A stretch of 64,000 nt of DNA. Origin: Acinetobacter schindleri CIP 107287 (GTDB taxonomy: Bacteria; Pseudomonadota; Gammaproteobacteria; Pseudomonadales; Moraxellaceae). Each line of letters opens with the position of its first letter. The stretch's first letter is position 1. Shown in pieces: positions 17,640 to 29,198 of the stretch. The stretch is from NCBI RefSeq assembly GCF_000368625.1, contig NZ_KB849576.1, positions 310,001 to 374,000 on the forward strand. Direction: 5' to 3'. Both the position numbers and the translations under genes were made by a program. The notes beneath the pieces are model-generated. The model had not been told where the DNA came from, ran no database searches, and saw nothing but the letters and a program-made list of their open reading frames with translations.

Positions 17640-20186
17640 TTAGAATTTAAAAGTGACATCTGCGATAAATTGGCGGCCAATTTCAGAGTACAGTTTGCTT
17701 CCACTCACATATAAATTATTGCGGTTAGTTATATTATTGACCGTTAAGCCAAAAATCGCTGAATAATCTTTTGAAACTTTCCAATCATAGGTGGTGCGCA
17801 CATCCCATGTAAAACGAGGTTTTACATCTTGTAGCGTATAAGTATCGATTTTAACGCCATCATGCACCACTTTGTCAGCAGAGCTCGCTTCTAACACTTG
17901 CTCATAGGTGTCTTTATAGCTAAAGAAGTTGGAAATTTTTAAAGGAAGAGAATCAAAGCCAATATTCCACATGACACGTGCAGTAATCGGTTGGTTATAG
18001 TTTGATGCAGGGCGGTCACCATAAGGCATGATTTTGCCATCATAGGAAATCAGCTCCTGAAGGTCTTCTTCGGTAAAGTTTTCCGTATAATCTGGTGCGC
18101 TACGGTACACATCCGAGTAATTGACTGCTAAGCCTAAATCATGTTGAGTGCCTTTAAATTTAAATGGCTCAATCGTATTAAGTTCTAGCGTTACGGTATC
18201 ATTTTCGCCATAACCGCTGTTATTAAACTCATAAGAATAAGTAAAATAGTCGTTTGGAATATCAGTTCTATTACGGGTGATTTCATCATCATACTGACGA
18301 TTCACCCATTTTAAGCTGAGATTGGTGTTTTTAAATTGGCTATTAAACCCAAGGACAAATTCATCTGCAAATGGGGTTTTAAGATCCTTGCGGCGTGTAT
18401 CATTGGCTGAAACTTTTACTTCTTCAACCCATTCAGAATTTTGATCAGCACGGCTGAGGTCAAAATCTAATGAGGTCAGATGTTGACGCAAGTCCGTCAT
18501 ATACGTTGGGGCATTATAGTAGCGGTTCCAACCTGAAGTCAGGGTTAATAATTTATTGGAAAAAGGCTGATAACTAATGCTGCTACGTGGTGCAAAGTTA
18601 AGATTATTATTTGATTCATCATAATCAGCACGCACACCTAAACGGGCATTGAGGTTGTTCCAGCGAATATTATCTTCTAGATACAAGGCTGCTTGATGAT
18701 ATTGACCAGCAAAGCTGCCTGCTTTGTATACATTACCCTTTTTAAAGTATTGGCCATCAAAGACCGTAGGGACTTTATTGTTCAGGAATACAGCTGTGGT
18801 ATTTTCATCGCAGAGGGGATCATTGATTTGACATTGTTGACCTTTAAGATCAAACAAGTTTTGGGTTTTCCCTGATGTTACGCCATAGAAAGTTGAAAAA
18901 TCTTTGGTACGTTCCCATTGCACATCATCATAATGATAGGCAAAACCGGCGCTGATTTGATGGTCGGTGTCTGCAAATTTAAAGTTATTAAATAGCGCAT
19001 TTAACCCATAACTCACAGAAGATTGTTTTAAATCAATATCTGCAGAGGTTGCACCTTCCCATACTTTTTCAGTATTTGCCCAGTCTTTGCTCCCTGCTGC
19101 ATACATCCAGTTCACACCGCGATCAGATGATGATTCACGTGCATTGTCAATTTGCTGGTAATTGAGCTGGTGTATTAATTGTCCCCAATCTTGTTTTTTT
19201 TGCATCTCTGCGAAAATTAAAGCTGATTGATTATTGGTGCTGCTGTGAGAGTTACGACGTTTGTCTGCGTAAGTATTGTCTTCCAAATCACCTAAAGCGA
19301 AACCGAATTTCATACTGGTGTCTGCATTTGGATCGACATACAAGGTTCCGCCGACATTGGTGTTACGTTTTTCTTGATCAATTTGTTTTGGTGCAGGTAA
19401 GCCACTTTCAACAGGAATTATTGATTTACGTTGTGAAGCATAGAGATCGAAGCCATAGACCTCTGAAAGCTTAGCAAAAATATTGGCACTAACACCTTGG
19501 CGAACATACTCTTTTTGGTTTGACTGCGTTGATGCACCTTCAAAGAGTCCTTTGTCTGCAGCAGTTTTTAAGTGGTAGCGGTTCCAGTCACTTTCTGTAT
19601 AGTCATAAGTGATGCTACCATGGACTTTGCCAACTTCAGATTTAGGTGCACAGGTTTCTGCCTGAACCACACCACCGGTGAAGCCACCGTGTTTTGCACT
19701 AATGTTGCTGTCTAATACTTCTAAATTACACAATAAATCGGTGTTGATTGCCACACCTTGTGAACCGCCAGACACTGCACCGTAATTGCTATTTCCTGAA
19801 CCAGCGGGGTCGAGGTTATTGCTGTTGCTGACGCCATTGACCACAAATTTATTATTAAATGATTGTGCACCATGAATCGAAATTTCAGCCGGTTTTAAAT
19901 CAGCTTGTGAGCTGGCTGCCATATGTTCATTGCTAAACTGCACATTCGGATTTACTTTTAAAAAGTCAGTGATATTTTTAGAGCTATTCGGCGTCTTTTC
20001 TAAGTCTTCTTTTGAATAAATGGCTTTTCCAACTTCATTTTCTTGCTGAGCTTCAATAATAATCGTGTTGAACTTAACCGTAGCTTCATTAAGGATGGAT
20101 TCTTGATAATTTGATTCTTCTGCGAAGCTAGAGGTTGATAATGTGGTTAGAACTGCAATAGAAAGTGTTGAATAAGCAAAACGCAT
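17640..20186 (-). CDS. TonB-dependent outer-membrane receptor, iron-regulated
   Basis: This 848-residue protein has a signal peptide with cleavage near SSFA-EE. A plug domain spans about residues 50-180 (TPNSSKNITDFLKVNPNV, IHGAQSFNNKFVVNGV, SAKHGGFTGGVV). A beta-barrel of TonB-receptor length follows and ends in phenylalanine (ADVTFKF). A possible TonB box is FNTIIIEA near residue 39. Two Cys-containing loops are visible: one in the plug (LLCNLEV with ETCAP) and one in the barrel (QCQINDPLC). Two Fur-box-like sites lie upstream, so expression should rise in iron starvation; the ligand (siderophore, heme or other) cannot be told. No siderophore genes adjoin. It sits between tRNA-Glu copies 4 and 5, which suggests an acquired or exchangeable cargo. 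Confidence 0.85.
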   Translation of the reverse strand: MRFAYSTLSIAVLTTLSTSSFAEESNYQESILNEATVKFNTIIIEAQQENEVGKAIYSKEDLEKTPNSSKNITDFLKVNPNVQFSNEHMAASSQADLKPAEISIHGAQSFNNKFVVNGVSNSNNLDPAGSGNSNYGAVSGGSQGVAINTDLLCNLEVLDSNISAKHGGFTGGVVQAETCAPKSEVGKVHGSITYDYTESDWNRYHLKTAADKGLFEGASTQSNQKEYVRQGVSANIFAKLSEVYGFDLYASQRKSIIPVESGLPAPKQIDQEKRNTNVGGTLYVDPNADTSMKFGFALGDLEDNTYADKRRNSHSSTNNQSALIFAEMQKKQDWGQLIHQLNYQQIDNARESSSDRGVNWMYAAGSKDWANTEKVWEGATSADIDLKQSSVSYGLNALFNNFKFADTDHQISAGFAYHYDDVQWERTKDFSTFYGVTSGKTQNLFDLKGQQCQINDPLCDENTTAVFLNNKVPTVFDGQYFKKGNVYKAGSFAGQYHQAALYLEDNIRWNNLNARLGVRADYDESNNNLNFAPRSSISYQPFSNKLLTLTSGWNRYYNAPTYMTDLRQHLTSLDFDLSRADQNSEWVEEVKVSANDTRRKDLKTPFADEFVLGFNSQFKNTNLSLKWVNRQYDDEITRNRTDIPNDYFTYSYEFNNSGYGENDTVTLELNTIEPFKFKGTQHDLGLAVNYSDVYRSAPDYTENFTEEDLQELISYDGKIMPYGDRPASNYNQPITARVMWNIGFDSLPLKISNFFSYKDTYEQVLEASSADKVVHDGVKIDTYTLQDVKPRFTWDVRTTYDWKVSKDYSAIFGLTVNNITNRNNLYVSGSKLYSEIGRQFIADVTFKF

Positions 20187-20208
20187 GAGAAGGGTTGAAT
20201 CTGTAAAA

Positions 20209-20270
20209 GATAATGAAAGTGATTATCATTAACTTTGGTATAATAATCAATAATAATGAGAATTATTTGC
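20209..20270 (-). promoter_or_regulatory. Two Fur-box-like operators of the TonB receptor gene
   Basis: Site A at 20209-20227 matches the 19-base Fur consensus at about 15 positions by my count (GATAAT...TCATTATC read on the minus strand). Site B at 20252-20270 matches at about 14. They lie 22-84 bases upstream of the receptor start, where the promoter must be. Confidence 0.7.
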
Positions 20271-20352
20271 ATTAATGGGTTTTTTGGGTGTGCAGAATTT
20301 AATCGACTTAAATAGCTGAATAATAAAAAATAAAAAGACAGAGGAAAATAGA

Positions 20353-20428
20353 TGGCGTCCCTACGGGGATTCGAACCCCGGTTACCGCCGTGAAAGGGCG
20401 ATGTCCTAGGCCTCTAGACGATAGGGAC
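20353..20428 (-). tRNA. gltT: tRNA-Glu (anticodon UUC), copy 5
   Basis: Identical 76-base gene, 20 bases past the stop of rnt on the same strand. I see no TTGACA-type promoter in that short gap, so it is probably transcribed as the tail of the pyrC-rnt message. Confidence 0.97.
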
Positions 20429-20448
20429 GTTTAGAAGATGGCGGTATC

Positions 20449-21108
20449 TTATTGATCCGCCACCAAAGTGTCAAGCAGGTGTGGGGTGAGTTTGTTTAAA
20501 ATATAGCAAAACAGTTCAGCTGTCTTCTGCGTGTCGTATAACGCAGAATGGGCTTCTTTGCCATCAAACTCGATACCGGCCTGAATACAGGATTTTGCCA
20601 GTACGGTTTGACCAAACATCACCGCACTCAAAGTCACTGTGTCGAAGACAGAAAAACTATGAAATGGGTTCTGGTTTTTGGTTCCTGTACGGGCAATTGC
20701 CGCCTGTACAAAGCCTAAATCGAAATGCGCGTTATGACCGACCAGAACGGCATGGGTACAGTTTTGCTGGCGGCGTACTTCATTGACAGATTTAAAAATG
20801 CGTTTAAGCGCAGTTTTCTCATCTTCGGCCATTGCAATACGCATCGGATTAGAGGGATCGATCCCAATAAAGTCCAGCGAACGGCGGTCAAGGTTTGCCC
20901 CTTCAAATGGATTGATATGTGCATGGTGAGCAGGGCCCGGCACAAATTCACCTTTCTCATTAAAAATAATAGGAATGGCAGCGATTTCCAGCAAGGCATC
21001 AGTTTGTGCATTAAAGCCCGCTGTCTCTACATCGACAACAACAGGCAGGAATCCACGGAAACGTTGACCAATGACTGGGAGAGTTTCATTTGTCACACTT
21101 TTCTCCAT
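20449..21108 (-). CDS. rnt: Ribonuclease T
   Basis: This 219-residue DEDD-family 3'-5' exoribonuclease trims tRNA 3' ends and turns over the CCA terminus. Exo motifs are visible: [10 protein letters not shown] (Exo I), [10 protein letters not shown] (Exo II) and [14 protein letters not shown] (Exo III). Length matches the family. It overlaps the end of pyrC by 16 bases, indicating coupled translation, and is followed 20 bases later by a tRNA-Glu gene. Confidence 0.95.
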   Translation of the reverse strand: MEKSVTNETLPVIGQRFRGFLPVVVDVETAGFNAQTDALLEIAAIPIIFNEKGEFVPGPAHHAHINPFEGANLDRRSLDFIGIDPSNPMRIAMAEDEKTALKRIFKSVNEVRRQQNCTHAVLVGHNAHFDLGFVQAAIARTGTKNQNPFHSFSVFDTVTLSAVMFGQTVLAKSCIQAGIEFDGKEAHSALYDTQKTAELFCYILNKLTPHLLDTLVADQ

Positions 21109-22127
21109 TGAATGGTTTTACCCGCATATAACGGAATAATCTGTTCACCATCCAAATAGTCCAGACTCTCAGGAATCACTTGATCTTGTTTTACCAGGGT
21201 AATGGTATTGGTATTACGAGGAAGACCATAGAAGTCAGCACCAAAGTGGCTCGCAAAACCTTCCAGACGGTCAATTTTGCCGACCTGATCAAATGCCTGA
21301 GCATAAAGTTCAATTGCAGTGGGCGCACTATAACATCCTGCGCAACCACATGCATTTTCTTTGGCATTTTTTGAGTGCGGCGCACTATCTGTGCCCAAGA
21401 AGAATTTAGGATTACCGCTGGTCGCGACTTCCAGCAGAGTTTGCTGATGCGTCTGGCGTTTTAAAATCGGCAGGCAGTAGAAATGCGGCTTGATGCCACC
21501 CACTAGCATGTCATTACGGTTGAACAGTAAATGTTGTGGCGTGATCGTTGCCGCCACATTACGGTCCTGTTCCAGGACAAAGTTTGCCGCTTCACTGGTG
21601 GTAATATGTTCAAGTACCAGCTTCAGTTTCGGGAACTGCTTTAATAATGGAGAAAGTACTTCGTCCAGGAAACGTTTTTCACGATCAAAAATGTCGACAT
21701 GGTTATGCGTGACTTCACCATGTAGCAGTAAAGGTACCTGATGTTCTTCAAGCTGCTCAATTACTGCATACACTTTAGAAATATCGCTTACACCGCTATC
21801 CGAGTTTGTAGTCGCACCAGCAGGATAAAGCTTGATGGCATTCACATACTCAGATTCTTTGATTTTTTTAACTTCGGCAGGTGAAGTATTGTTGGTGAAG
21901 TACAACACCATGCGTGGATCAAAGTTGCAGCCTTCCGGCACATGCGCCATGATGCGTTCACGATAGCTGTTTGCCTCTTCCACGGTTTTTACTGGTGGAA
22001 CCAGGTTTGGCATACAGATTGCGCGGGAAAATTGTTGAGCTAGATCAGGAACAGTACGTTTAAGTGCTAGACCATCACGTAGGTGAGCGTGCCAGTCATC
22101 TGGCTGGAGAATCGTAATCGTATTCAA
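21093..22127 (-). CDS. pyrC: Dihydroorotase
   Basis: This 344-residue class II dihydroorotase catalyses ring closure of carbamoyl aspartate in pyrimidine synthesis. The zinc site opens with [10 protein letters not shown]; later ligands lie in [15 protein letters not shown] and FLGTDSAPH. Length and start match the E. coli enzyme (about 348). It is the first gene of a pyrC-rnt unit transcribed leftward and divergent from the diguanylate cyclase. Confidence 0.96.
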   Translation of the reverse strand: MNTITILQPDDWHAHLRDGLALKRTVPDLAQQFSRAICMPNLVPPVKTVEEANSYRERIMAHVPEGCNFDPRMVLYFTNNTSPAEVKKIKESEYVNAIKLYPAGATTNSDSGVSDISKVYAVIEQLEEHQVPLLLHGEVTHNHVDIFDREKRFLDEVLSPLLKQFPKLKLVLEHITTSEAANFVLEQDRNVAATITPQHLLFNRNDMLVGGIKPHFYCLPILKRQTHQQTLLEVATSGNPKFFLGTDSAPHSKNAKENACGCAGCYSAPTAIELYAQAFDQVGKIDRLEGFASHFGADFYGLPRNTNTITLVKQDQVIPESLDYLDGEQIIPLYAGKTIQWRKV

Positions 22128-22269
22128 GGCGAATTCAATCAGAGAAATAATATGAATGATAATGCATCTATACTGAAAATGGTAATGTGAAATACTGACA
22201 AAAGATGCATTAACTATGAATTAATTTAAAAAAGTATGTTATTTTAAAAACACTAAAAAAATTACATAC

Positions 22270-23547
22270 ATGCTTGCCATGGAATATAAGTATAATTTAG
22301 CAAAACTGCAGGATCAAAAGGAAAAAGTCGAAGAGCTTATTGCTGGGCAGAAATTGAGCCGAGTTTTTCCTCAACCGCTTGAAGATGAATTCTGGACCAA
22401 AAATCTGGAACGTGCCCGTAAGCACGCCGATCAGTATGTCTGGGCAGGACTATTAATCTATTTTGTCGGCATGCTTATCCTTATTCCTACCGATTACTGG
22501 ATCATCGATAAACAATATTTTGTACATGATTTTGTATTGTCTTTAATAGGTATTATTAATGGCGGAATTAGTTTATTTGTTTTCTATTTATTCTCCAGTT
22601 TAGAACGCTTAAAACCTTTTTTTCAGCCTGCTTCACTGGTCTTGATATTCTGGGCACTGGTTTCAATTTCATGTCTGACTATGTCCATTCAGACCGCAGC
22701 TTTACAGCATCAATCCATGGCAATTGTCACCATTATTTATGTGTTGGGTTATATCCTTACTGGTGTCAAGCCGATTCAGATGATGATCACTGGTGTATTG
22801 GCAGCTGGAACTACGATTATCTGCCTGACCCTGGTTGGGGCTAACTTTAATCCTTTGGTATTTGGCCGAATTCTGTTGGGAAGTTGCCTGCTCGGTTTTG
22901 TTATTAGTCATATGATTTTTGCACGTGAACGGATGATTTTTCTTTATTCCATGCGGGCGCGGATCAGTGAGCAGATTCACCGGATTCACAATACCGAACT
23001 GTTACATCTGAGCCAGCATGATGAGCTGACCAAAATCTCGAATCGCCGTACCTTTGATGAAATGCTGGAAATTTACTTTTCTACCGCTCAGCGTCAGGAA
23101 AGCTCTTTGGCTATTTTATTTATCGATGTAGATTTCTTTAAGAACTATAACGATTTTTATGGGCACCAGAAGGGTGATGATGTGATTTCGACCATCGCCA
23201 AAACTATCAAGAATGCGATCCGGCATATGGACTTTGTTGCGCGTTATGGAGGTGAGGAGTTTGTGGTGCTGCTTCCAGAAACTGATGCACATGGGGCTTA
23301 TGCAGTATCTACCAATATCTTTAAAGCGATTGAACGGCTGGAAATACCACATGAAAAATCTTTGGTATCCAAGCAGATTACGGTAAGTCTAGGCATTACG
23401 GTTTATCGTGGCGAGCAAGCTATGACCAAAGATGGATTACTCGGTATTGCAGATCAGGCACTGTATCGTGCCAAGCAACTAGGGCGCAATCAGATTTATT
23501 ATCAAAGCATTGCTTCGGTAAATTCAAAACCGCTGCATATCAGTTGA
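22270..23547 (+). CDS. Membrane diguanylate cyclase (GGDEF domain)
   Basis: This 425-residue protein has a coiled N-terminal region, about six membrane helices at residues 60-225 and a C-terminal GGDEF domain. The active-site motif is GGEEF within RYGGEEFVVLLPE, and RHMD stands exactly five residues before it, the position of the inhibitory I-site. It should therefore make cyclic di-GMP and be feedback-inhibited. The membrane part looks like a sensory domain of MASE type, but I cannot name the class or signal. The start at 22270 lacks a clear ribosome site; an ATG nine bases later is an alternative. A strong terminator follows. Confidence 0.9.
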   Translation: MLAMEYKYNLAKLQDQKEKVEELIAGQKLSRVFPQPLEDEFWTKNLERARKHADQYVWAGLLIYFVGMLILIPTDYWIIDKQYFVHDFVLSLIGIINGGISLFVFYLFSSLERLKPFFQPASLVLIFWALVSISCLTMSIQTAALQHQSMAIVTIIYVLGYILTGVKPIQMMITGVLAAGTTIICLTLVGANFNPLVFGRILLGSCLLGFVISHMIFARERMIFLYSMRARISEQIHRIHNTELLHLSQHDELTKISNRRTFDEMLEIYFSTAQRQESSLAILFIDVDFFKNYNDFYGHQKGDDVISTIAKTIKNAIRHMDFVARYGGEEFVVLLPETDAHGAYAVSTNIFKAIERLEIPHEKSLVSKQITVSLGITVYRGEQAMTKDGLLGIADQALYRAKQLGRNQIYYQSIASVNSKPLHIS

Positions 23548-23570
23548 ATTTTTCCTGAATTACAGACAAT

Positions 23571-23599
23571 AAAAACCGCGCAATTTGCGCGGTTTTTTT
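23571..23599. terminator. Bidirectional rho-independent terminator
   Basis: Stem AACCGCGC / GCGCGGTT with a short AATT loop, flanked by A and T tracts, between the convergent diguanylate cyclase and argG genes. Confidence 0.92.
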
Positions 23600-23613
23600 G
23601 ACACAACTAAAAC

Positions 23614-25038
<1,425 letters not shown>

Positions 25039-25279
25039 TCAAATGGCAAGTTTTCGCAAAAAAAATGCAAAATCTAAAAAATAGACAAAAAAATAAACAA
25101 TCTAATGCAAATAGAGCCATCACAAATGGCCTTGAATTAGCCAAATCCAGGGTTTTAAAGCGGGCTAAGACTAAAGTTCTATAGGCTTCACTTTATCTCA
25201 ACCTTTGCTCCTTTCAACCTGTTAAATACCGGATGTTGCTTAGCTTTCACTCATATTGAATTCCATCTTTTAATATAAA

Positions 25280-25401
25280 AATTGGTCATACCAATTCTAT
25301 TTTAATGATTTAAATGTTGCGGTATTTTAAATATTTTATTAAATTTGGCTACCTCAAAGACCGATATTGGTCTGTTTAATGCTAAATTGGTCATACCAAT
25401 A
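25280..25401 (+). promoter_or_regulatory. Lactate operon control region with two LldR-type operators
   Basis: The argG-lldP gap (24955-25457) holds two nearly identical sites. They are AATTGGTCATACCAATT at 25280-25296 and the same with a final A at 25385-25401. ATTGGTNNNACCAAT is the FadR/GntR-subfamily (PdhR/LldR) operator type. The centres are 105 bp apart, ten helical turns, which permits DNA looping as described for E. coli LldR. A third small palindrome, AGACC-GATATT-GGTCT, lies between them at 25358-25373. The remaining gap toward argG shows nothing else I can name. A strong site AAGGAG precedes the lldP start. Confidence 0.8.
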
Positions 25402-25457
25402 ATCTTTTGGACATGTCCTGTAATGAAATAACAAACAAGCATTTCAAGGAGTAGAGA

Positions 25458-27119
25458 ATGCTTCAACAGTGGCAACAAATTTACGATCCAATTGGAAATA
25501 TCTGGATTTCTAGCGCGATCGCCCTCATTCCAATCGTATTCTTTTTCCTTGCTCTTGCTGTTTTCAGAATGAAGGGCAGTGTAGCAGGAACGATTACTGT
25601 GGCTTTGGCATTTCTGGTGTCAATGTTCCTCTACAAAATGCCAGTCACTATGGCATTGGCTTCCATGGTCTATGGGTTCTTCTACGGCTTATGGCCGATT
25701 GCCTGGATTATTATTGGGGCAGTATTCCTTTACAAGATTTCAGTGAAGACCGGTCAATTTGACATTATTCGCTCATCGATCCTGTCATTAACCGAAGACC
25801 AGCGCTTACAAATGTTATTGGTCGGCTTCGCTTTTGGTACTTTCCTGGAAGGTGCTGCAGGCTTTGGCGCACCGGTTGCGATTACTGCTGCGTTATTAGT
25901 AGGTCTTGGATTTAAACCACTGTATGCCGCGGGTTTATGTCTGATTGTGAACACTGCACCTGTGGCTTTTGGTGCGATGGGAATTCCGATTATTGTCGCT
26001 GGTCAGGTATCAGGCGTAGACACCATGGAAATCAGCCAGATGGTAGGACGTCAGTTGCCAATCATGGTACCCATTGTACTGGTGTGGATTATGGCAATCA
26101 TGGATGGCTGGCGTGGTGTGAAAGAAACCTGGCCTGCAATTTTAGTCGGTGGTGGTTCTTTTGCCCTGGCGCAGTTCCTGACTGCTAACTATGTGGGTCC
26201 TGAATTACCCGATATCACTGCAGCAATTGCATCTTTGGTGAGCTTAACGGTATTACTCAAGTTCTGGCAGCCAAAACATATTTTCCGTTTTGATAATGAA
26301 CAACAGGTCGATAGCAACATTGCTTTGGCAAGCCAGCAAAAATATAGCATCGGTCAAATTATTAAAGCGTGGTCGCCATTTGCGGTACTGACTGCCATGG
26401 TAACTTTATGGAGCATCAAACCATTTAAAGATCTGTTTGCCAAAGATGGGGCTTTAAGTGATTTAGTAATTTCTATTAAAGTGCCTTTCCTGCATCAAAT
26501 GATTCAAAAGTTGCCGCCGGTGGTCGCTGAAGCGAAAGACTACGACGCGATCTATAAATTTGACTGGTTGTCGGCGACGGGTACAGCGATCATGATCGCT
26601 GCAATCATCACCATCATTTACCTGAAAATGAAACCGAAAGACGCAGTAGCGACCTTTGCTGAAACAGTAAATGAGCTGAAAACACCGATTTACTCAATTG
26701 GTATGGTATTGGCGTTTGCTTTCATTGCCAATTACTCAGGCTTATCGGCAACCTTGGCATTAGCCCTGGCACATACAGGACAAGCATTTACGTTCTTCTC
26801 GCCATTCCTGGGCTGGGTCGGTGTATTCCTGACAGGGTCTGATACTTCAGCAAACGCATTGTTCTCGGCTTTACAGGCAACTACGGCCCAGCAGATCGGT
26901 GTACCTGAAGTATTACTGGTGGCTGCGAATACCAGCGGTGGTGTAACCGGTAAAATGATTTCACCACAGTCGATTGCAATTGCCTGTGCCGCAGTGGGTC
27001 TCGTCGGTAAAGAATCGGATTTATTCCGCTTTACCGTAAAACACAGTATCACCTTCACGGTGATGATCGGTATCATTATCACCTTACAAGCTTATGTGTT
27101 CCCATGGATGATTCCATAA
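25458..27119 (+). CDS. lldP: L-lactate permease
   Basis: This 553-residue integral membrane transporter of the LctP family has 12 or more hydrophobic segments. Family text includes [47 protein letters not shown] and [19 protein letters not shown]. It takes up lactate with protons. Length equals E. coli LldP (551). It is first in lldP-lldR-lldD and sits just after the LldR operators. Confidence 0.95.
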   Translation: MLQQWQQIYDPIGNIWISSAIALIPIVFFFLALAVFRMKGSVAGTITVALAFLVSMFLYKMPVTMALASMVYGFFYGLWPIAWIIIGAVFLYKISVKTGQFDIIRSSILSLTEDQRLQMLLVGFAFGTFLEGAAGFGAPVAITAALLVGLGFKPLYAAGLCLIVNTAPVAFGAMGIPIIVAGQVSGVDTMEISQMVGRQLPIMVPIVLVWIMAIMDGWRGVKETWPAILVGGGSFALAQFLTANYVGPELPDITAAIASLVSLTVLLKFWQPKHIFRFDNEQQVDSNIALASQQKYSIGQIIKAWSPFAVLTAMVTLWSIKPFKDLFAKDGALSDLVISIKVPFLHQMIQKLPPVVAEAKDYDAIYKFDWLSATGTAIMIAAIITIIYLKMKPKDAVATFAETVNELKTPIYSIGMVLAFAFIANYSGLSATLALALAHTGQAFTFFSPFLGWVGVFLTGSDTSANALFSALQATTAQQIGVPEVLLVAANTSGGVTGKMISPQSIAIACAAVGLVGKESDLFRFTVKHSITFTVMIGIIITLQAYVFPWMIP

Positions 27120-27140
27120 CACCATACTGAGGGCGGTGCA

Positions 27141-27884
27141 ATGAAAGTCTCTGATAAAGTCGTACAAAGTCTGCGTAGTCTGATTGAAAAAAATCATATG
27201 CAGGTCGGGGACCGTTTGCCCGCAGAACGTAAATTATGTGAGCAGTTAGGCGTGTCGCGCTCTTCGTTGCGAGAAGCGCTGCAACATCTGGTCAGCCAGG
27301 GCATGCTGGTGAGCCGTGTTGGTGCCGGTACTTATTTACAGGAACTGCCGAATCACTGGTCACAGCATCATATTGTGCAGCCTTTAAGTGACCTGATGGA
27401 TGTCGATCCTGAATACCGTTTTGATGTTCAGGAGTCTCGTCTGATTCTGGAAGGCGGTACAGCCTGGTATGCCGCACAGCGCGCCACACCCGATGATATA
27501 AAAAAAATCAGACAGTGTTACGACCAGATTGCACACTATCAGCTGTTGGGTGATGACGATGAGGCAGCTCGCGCGGATGCCCGTTTTCATCTTGCCATTG
27601 CCGAAGCATCGCATAATGTGGTGCTGATCCAGTTGATGCGCAGTCTGTTCGACCTGCTGCAATTTAATGTGGTACTCGGACGACGCAAAGTCTATTCCGA
27701 AGCCCACCGTTTTGATCAGTTGCAGGACCAGCACTTTAAGGTGATGGCCGCAATTGAGCGTCAAGATCCAGAAGCTGCACGTCAGGCAGTTTGTGGACAC
27801 ATTGAGTTTGTCATTCAGCAAGTACGCACGATTGATGAGGATGAAGCCCGTCAGCAGCGTATGAGCCGATTAAACAGGATCTAA
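27141..27884 (+). CDS. lldR: Lactate-responsive repressor, GntR/FadR family
   Basis: This 247-residue regulator has an N-terminal winged helix at residues 1-75 (LPAERKLCEQLGVSRSSLREALQHL). A C-terminal FCD domain carries the metal/ligand residues in ADARFHLAIAEASHN and GHIEFV. It should bind the two ATTGGTNNNACCAAT operators in front of lldP and be released by lactate. It lies 21 bases after lldP and 3 bases before lldD. Confidence 0.93.
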   Translation: MKVSDKVVQSLRSLIEKNHMQVGDRLPAERKLCEQLGVSRSSLREALQHLVSQGMLVSRVGAGTYLQELPNHWSQHHIVQPLSDLMDVDPEYRFDVQESRLILEGGTAWYAAQRATPDDIKKIRQCYDQIAHYQLLGDDDEAARADARFHLAIAEASHNVVLIQLMRSLFDLLQFNVVLGRRKVYSEAHRFDQLQDQHFKVMAAIERQDPEAARQAVCGHIEFVIQQVRTIDEDEARQQRMSRLNRI

Positions 27885-27887
27885 ATT

Positions 27888-29042
27888 ATGATTATCTCTT
27901 CTGCAAATGATTACCGTGAAGCCGCACGACGTCGTCTTCCACCATTCCTGTTTCATTATATTGATGGTGGGGCTTATGCAGAATACACGCTGAAACGCAA
28001 TGTAGAAGATTTATCAAAAGTAGCGCTGCGTCAACGTGTCTTGAATGACATGTCAGCACTAAATCTGGAAACTAAATTATTTGATGAAACCCTTTCGATG
28101 CCGGTGGCCTTGTCACCTGTAGGCTTGACCGGTATGTATGCACGCCGTGGGGAAGTGCAGGCAGCAGTTGCGGCAGACCAAAAAGGGATTCCATTCACTT
28201 TGTCGACGGTATCTGTGTGTCCAATTGAAGAAGTGGCACCAGCGATCCAGCGCCCAATGTGGTTCCAGCTGTATGTCCTGCGTGACCGTGGCTTTATGAA
28301 AAATGCCTTGGAACGTGCCAAGGCAGCTGGCTGTTCAACGCTGGTCTTTACCGTAGATATGCCAGTGCCGGGTGCACGTTACCGTGATGCGCATTCCGGC
28401 ATGAGTGGACCAAATGCAGCGATACGCCGTTATATGCAATCTTGCATGCATCCGCACTGGGCCTGGAATGTCGGCTTAATGGGTCGTCCACACGACTTGG
28501 GCAATATCTCGAAATACCTCGGTAAACCGACAGGCCTGGAAGATTATATCGGCTGGTTGGGTGCCAATTTTGATCCGTCTATTTCCTGGAAAGATCTGGA
28601 ATGGATCCGTGACTATTGGGATGGTCCGATGGTGATCAAAGGGATTCTGGATCCTGAAGATGCTAAAGATGCTGTACGTTTCGGTGCGGATGGCATTGTA
28701 GTATCCAACCATGGTGGTCGTCAGTTAGATGGTGTGTTATCTACCACACGTGCCTTGCCACCAATTGCTGATGCGGTAAAAGGTGAACTGAAAATCCTGG
28801 TCGACTCTGGTATCCGTAATGGTCTGGATGTGGTGCGTATGCTGGCAATGGGTGCGGACACCTGTATGCTCGGTCGGGCCTTCGTTTATGCATTGGGTGC
28901 TGCAGGCGGGGCTGGTGTCAGTAACCTTCTTGATCTGATCGACAAGGAAATGCGTGTTGCCATGACCTTAACAGGTGCCAAGACCATTGCTGACATTACA
29001 CAGGATTGTCTGGTAAGGCTCGATCGCGAAATTTCACAATAA
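27888..29042 (+). CDS. lldD: L-lactate dehydrogenase (FMN, quinone-linked)
   Basis: This 384-residue member of the alpha-hydroxy acid oxidase family oxidises L-lactate to pyruvate and feeds electrons to the membrane quinone pool. FMN and catalytic motifs are present: the substrate tyrosine region [36 protein letters not shown] and the catalytic-base segment [10 protein letters not shown]. It starts three bases after lldR, with the ribosome site inside the lldR end. Confidence 0.95.
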   Translation: MIISSANDYREAARRRLPPFLFHYIDGGAYAEYTLKRNVEDLSKVALRQRVLNDMSALNLETKLFDETLSMPVALSPVGLTGMYARRGEVQAAVAADQKGIPFTLSTVSVCPIEEVAPAIQRPMWFQLYVLRDRGFMKNALERAKAAGCSTLVFTVDMPVPGARYRDAHSGMSGPNAAIRRYMQSCMHPHWAWNVGLMGRPHDLGNISKYLGKPTGLEDYIGWLGANFDPSISWKDLEWIRDYWDGPMVIKGILDPEDAKDAVRFGADGIVVSNHGGRQLDGVLSTTRALPPIADAVKGELKILVDSGIRNGLDVVRMLAMGADTCMLGRAFVYALGAAGGAGVSNLLDLIDKEMRVAMTLTGAKTIADITQDCLVRLDREISQ

Positions 29043-29050
29043 AACCAATC

Positions 29051-29080
29051 AGGATGACCACTCTAAATCGTGGTCATCCT
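29051..29080. other. Perfect hairpin between lldD and dld
   Basis: AGGATGACCAC and GTGGTCATCCT form a perfect 11-bp stem around an 8-base loop, nine bases after the lldD stop. No T-tract follows, so this is not a standard terminator. It may lower read-through into dld or protect the lldPRD transcript end. Confidence 0.5.
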
Positions 29081-29198
29081 AGAGCAATTCGGAACAACAG
29101 AATTACTGCTATTTCATCTATTCAAGATTAAAAATCCAAAACATGCTTATGGCTAATTTTATAAAAAGATAGCTATAAAAATGAAACGGGGCTCTACT

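Noticed and set aside
20725..21111. A 128-codon plus-strand frame opposite rnt
   Set aside because: It is antisense to a well-conserved RNase T gene and shows no family features.
25358..25373. AGACC-GATATT-GGTCT as a third LldR operator
   Set aside because: Half-site orientation and spacing differ from ATTGGTNNNACCAAT; kept only as a minor palindrome.
27384..27821. A 145-codon minus-strand frame inside lldR
   Set aside because: It is a shadow of the GntR regulator gene, with no start context.
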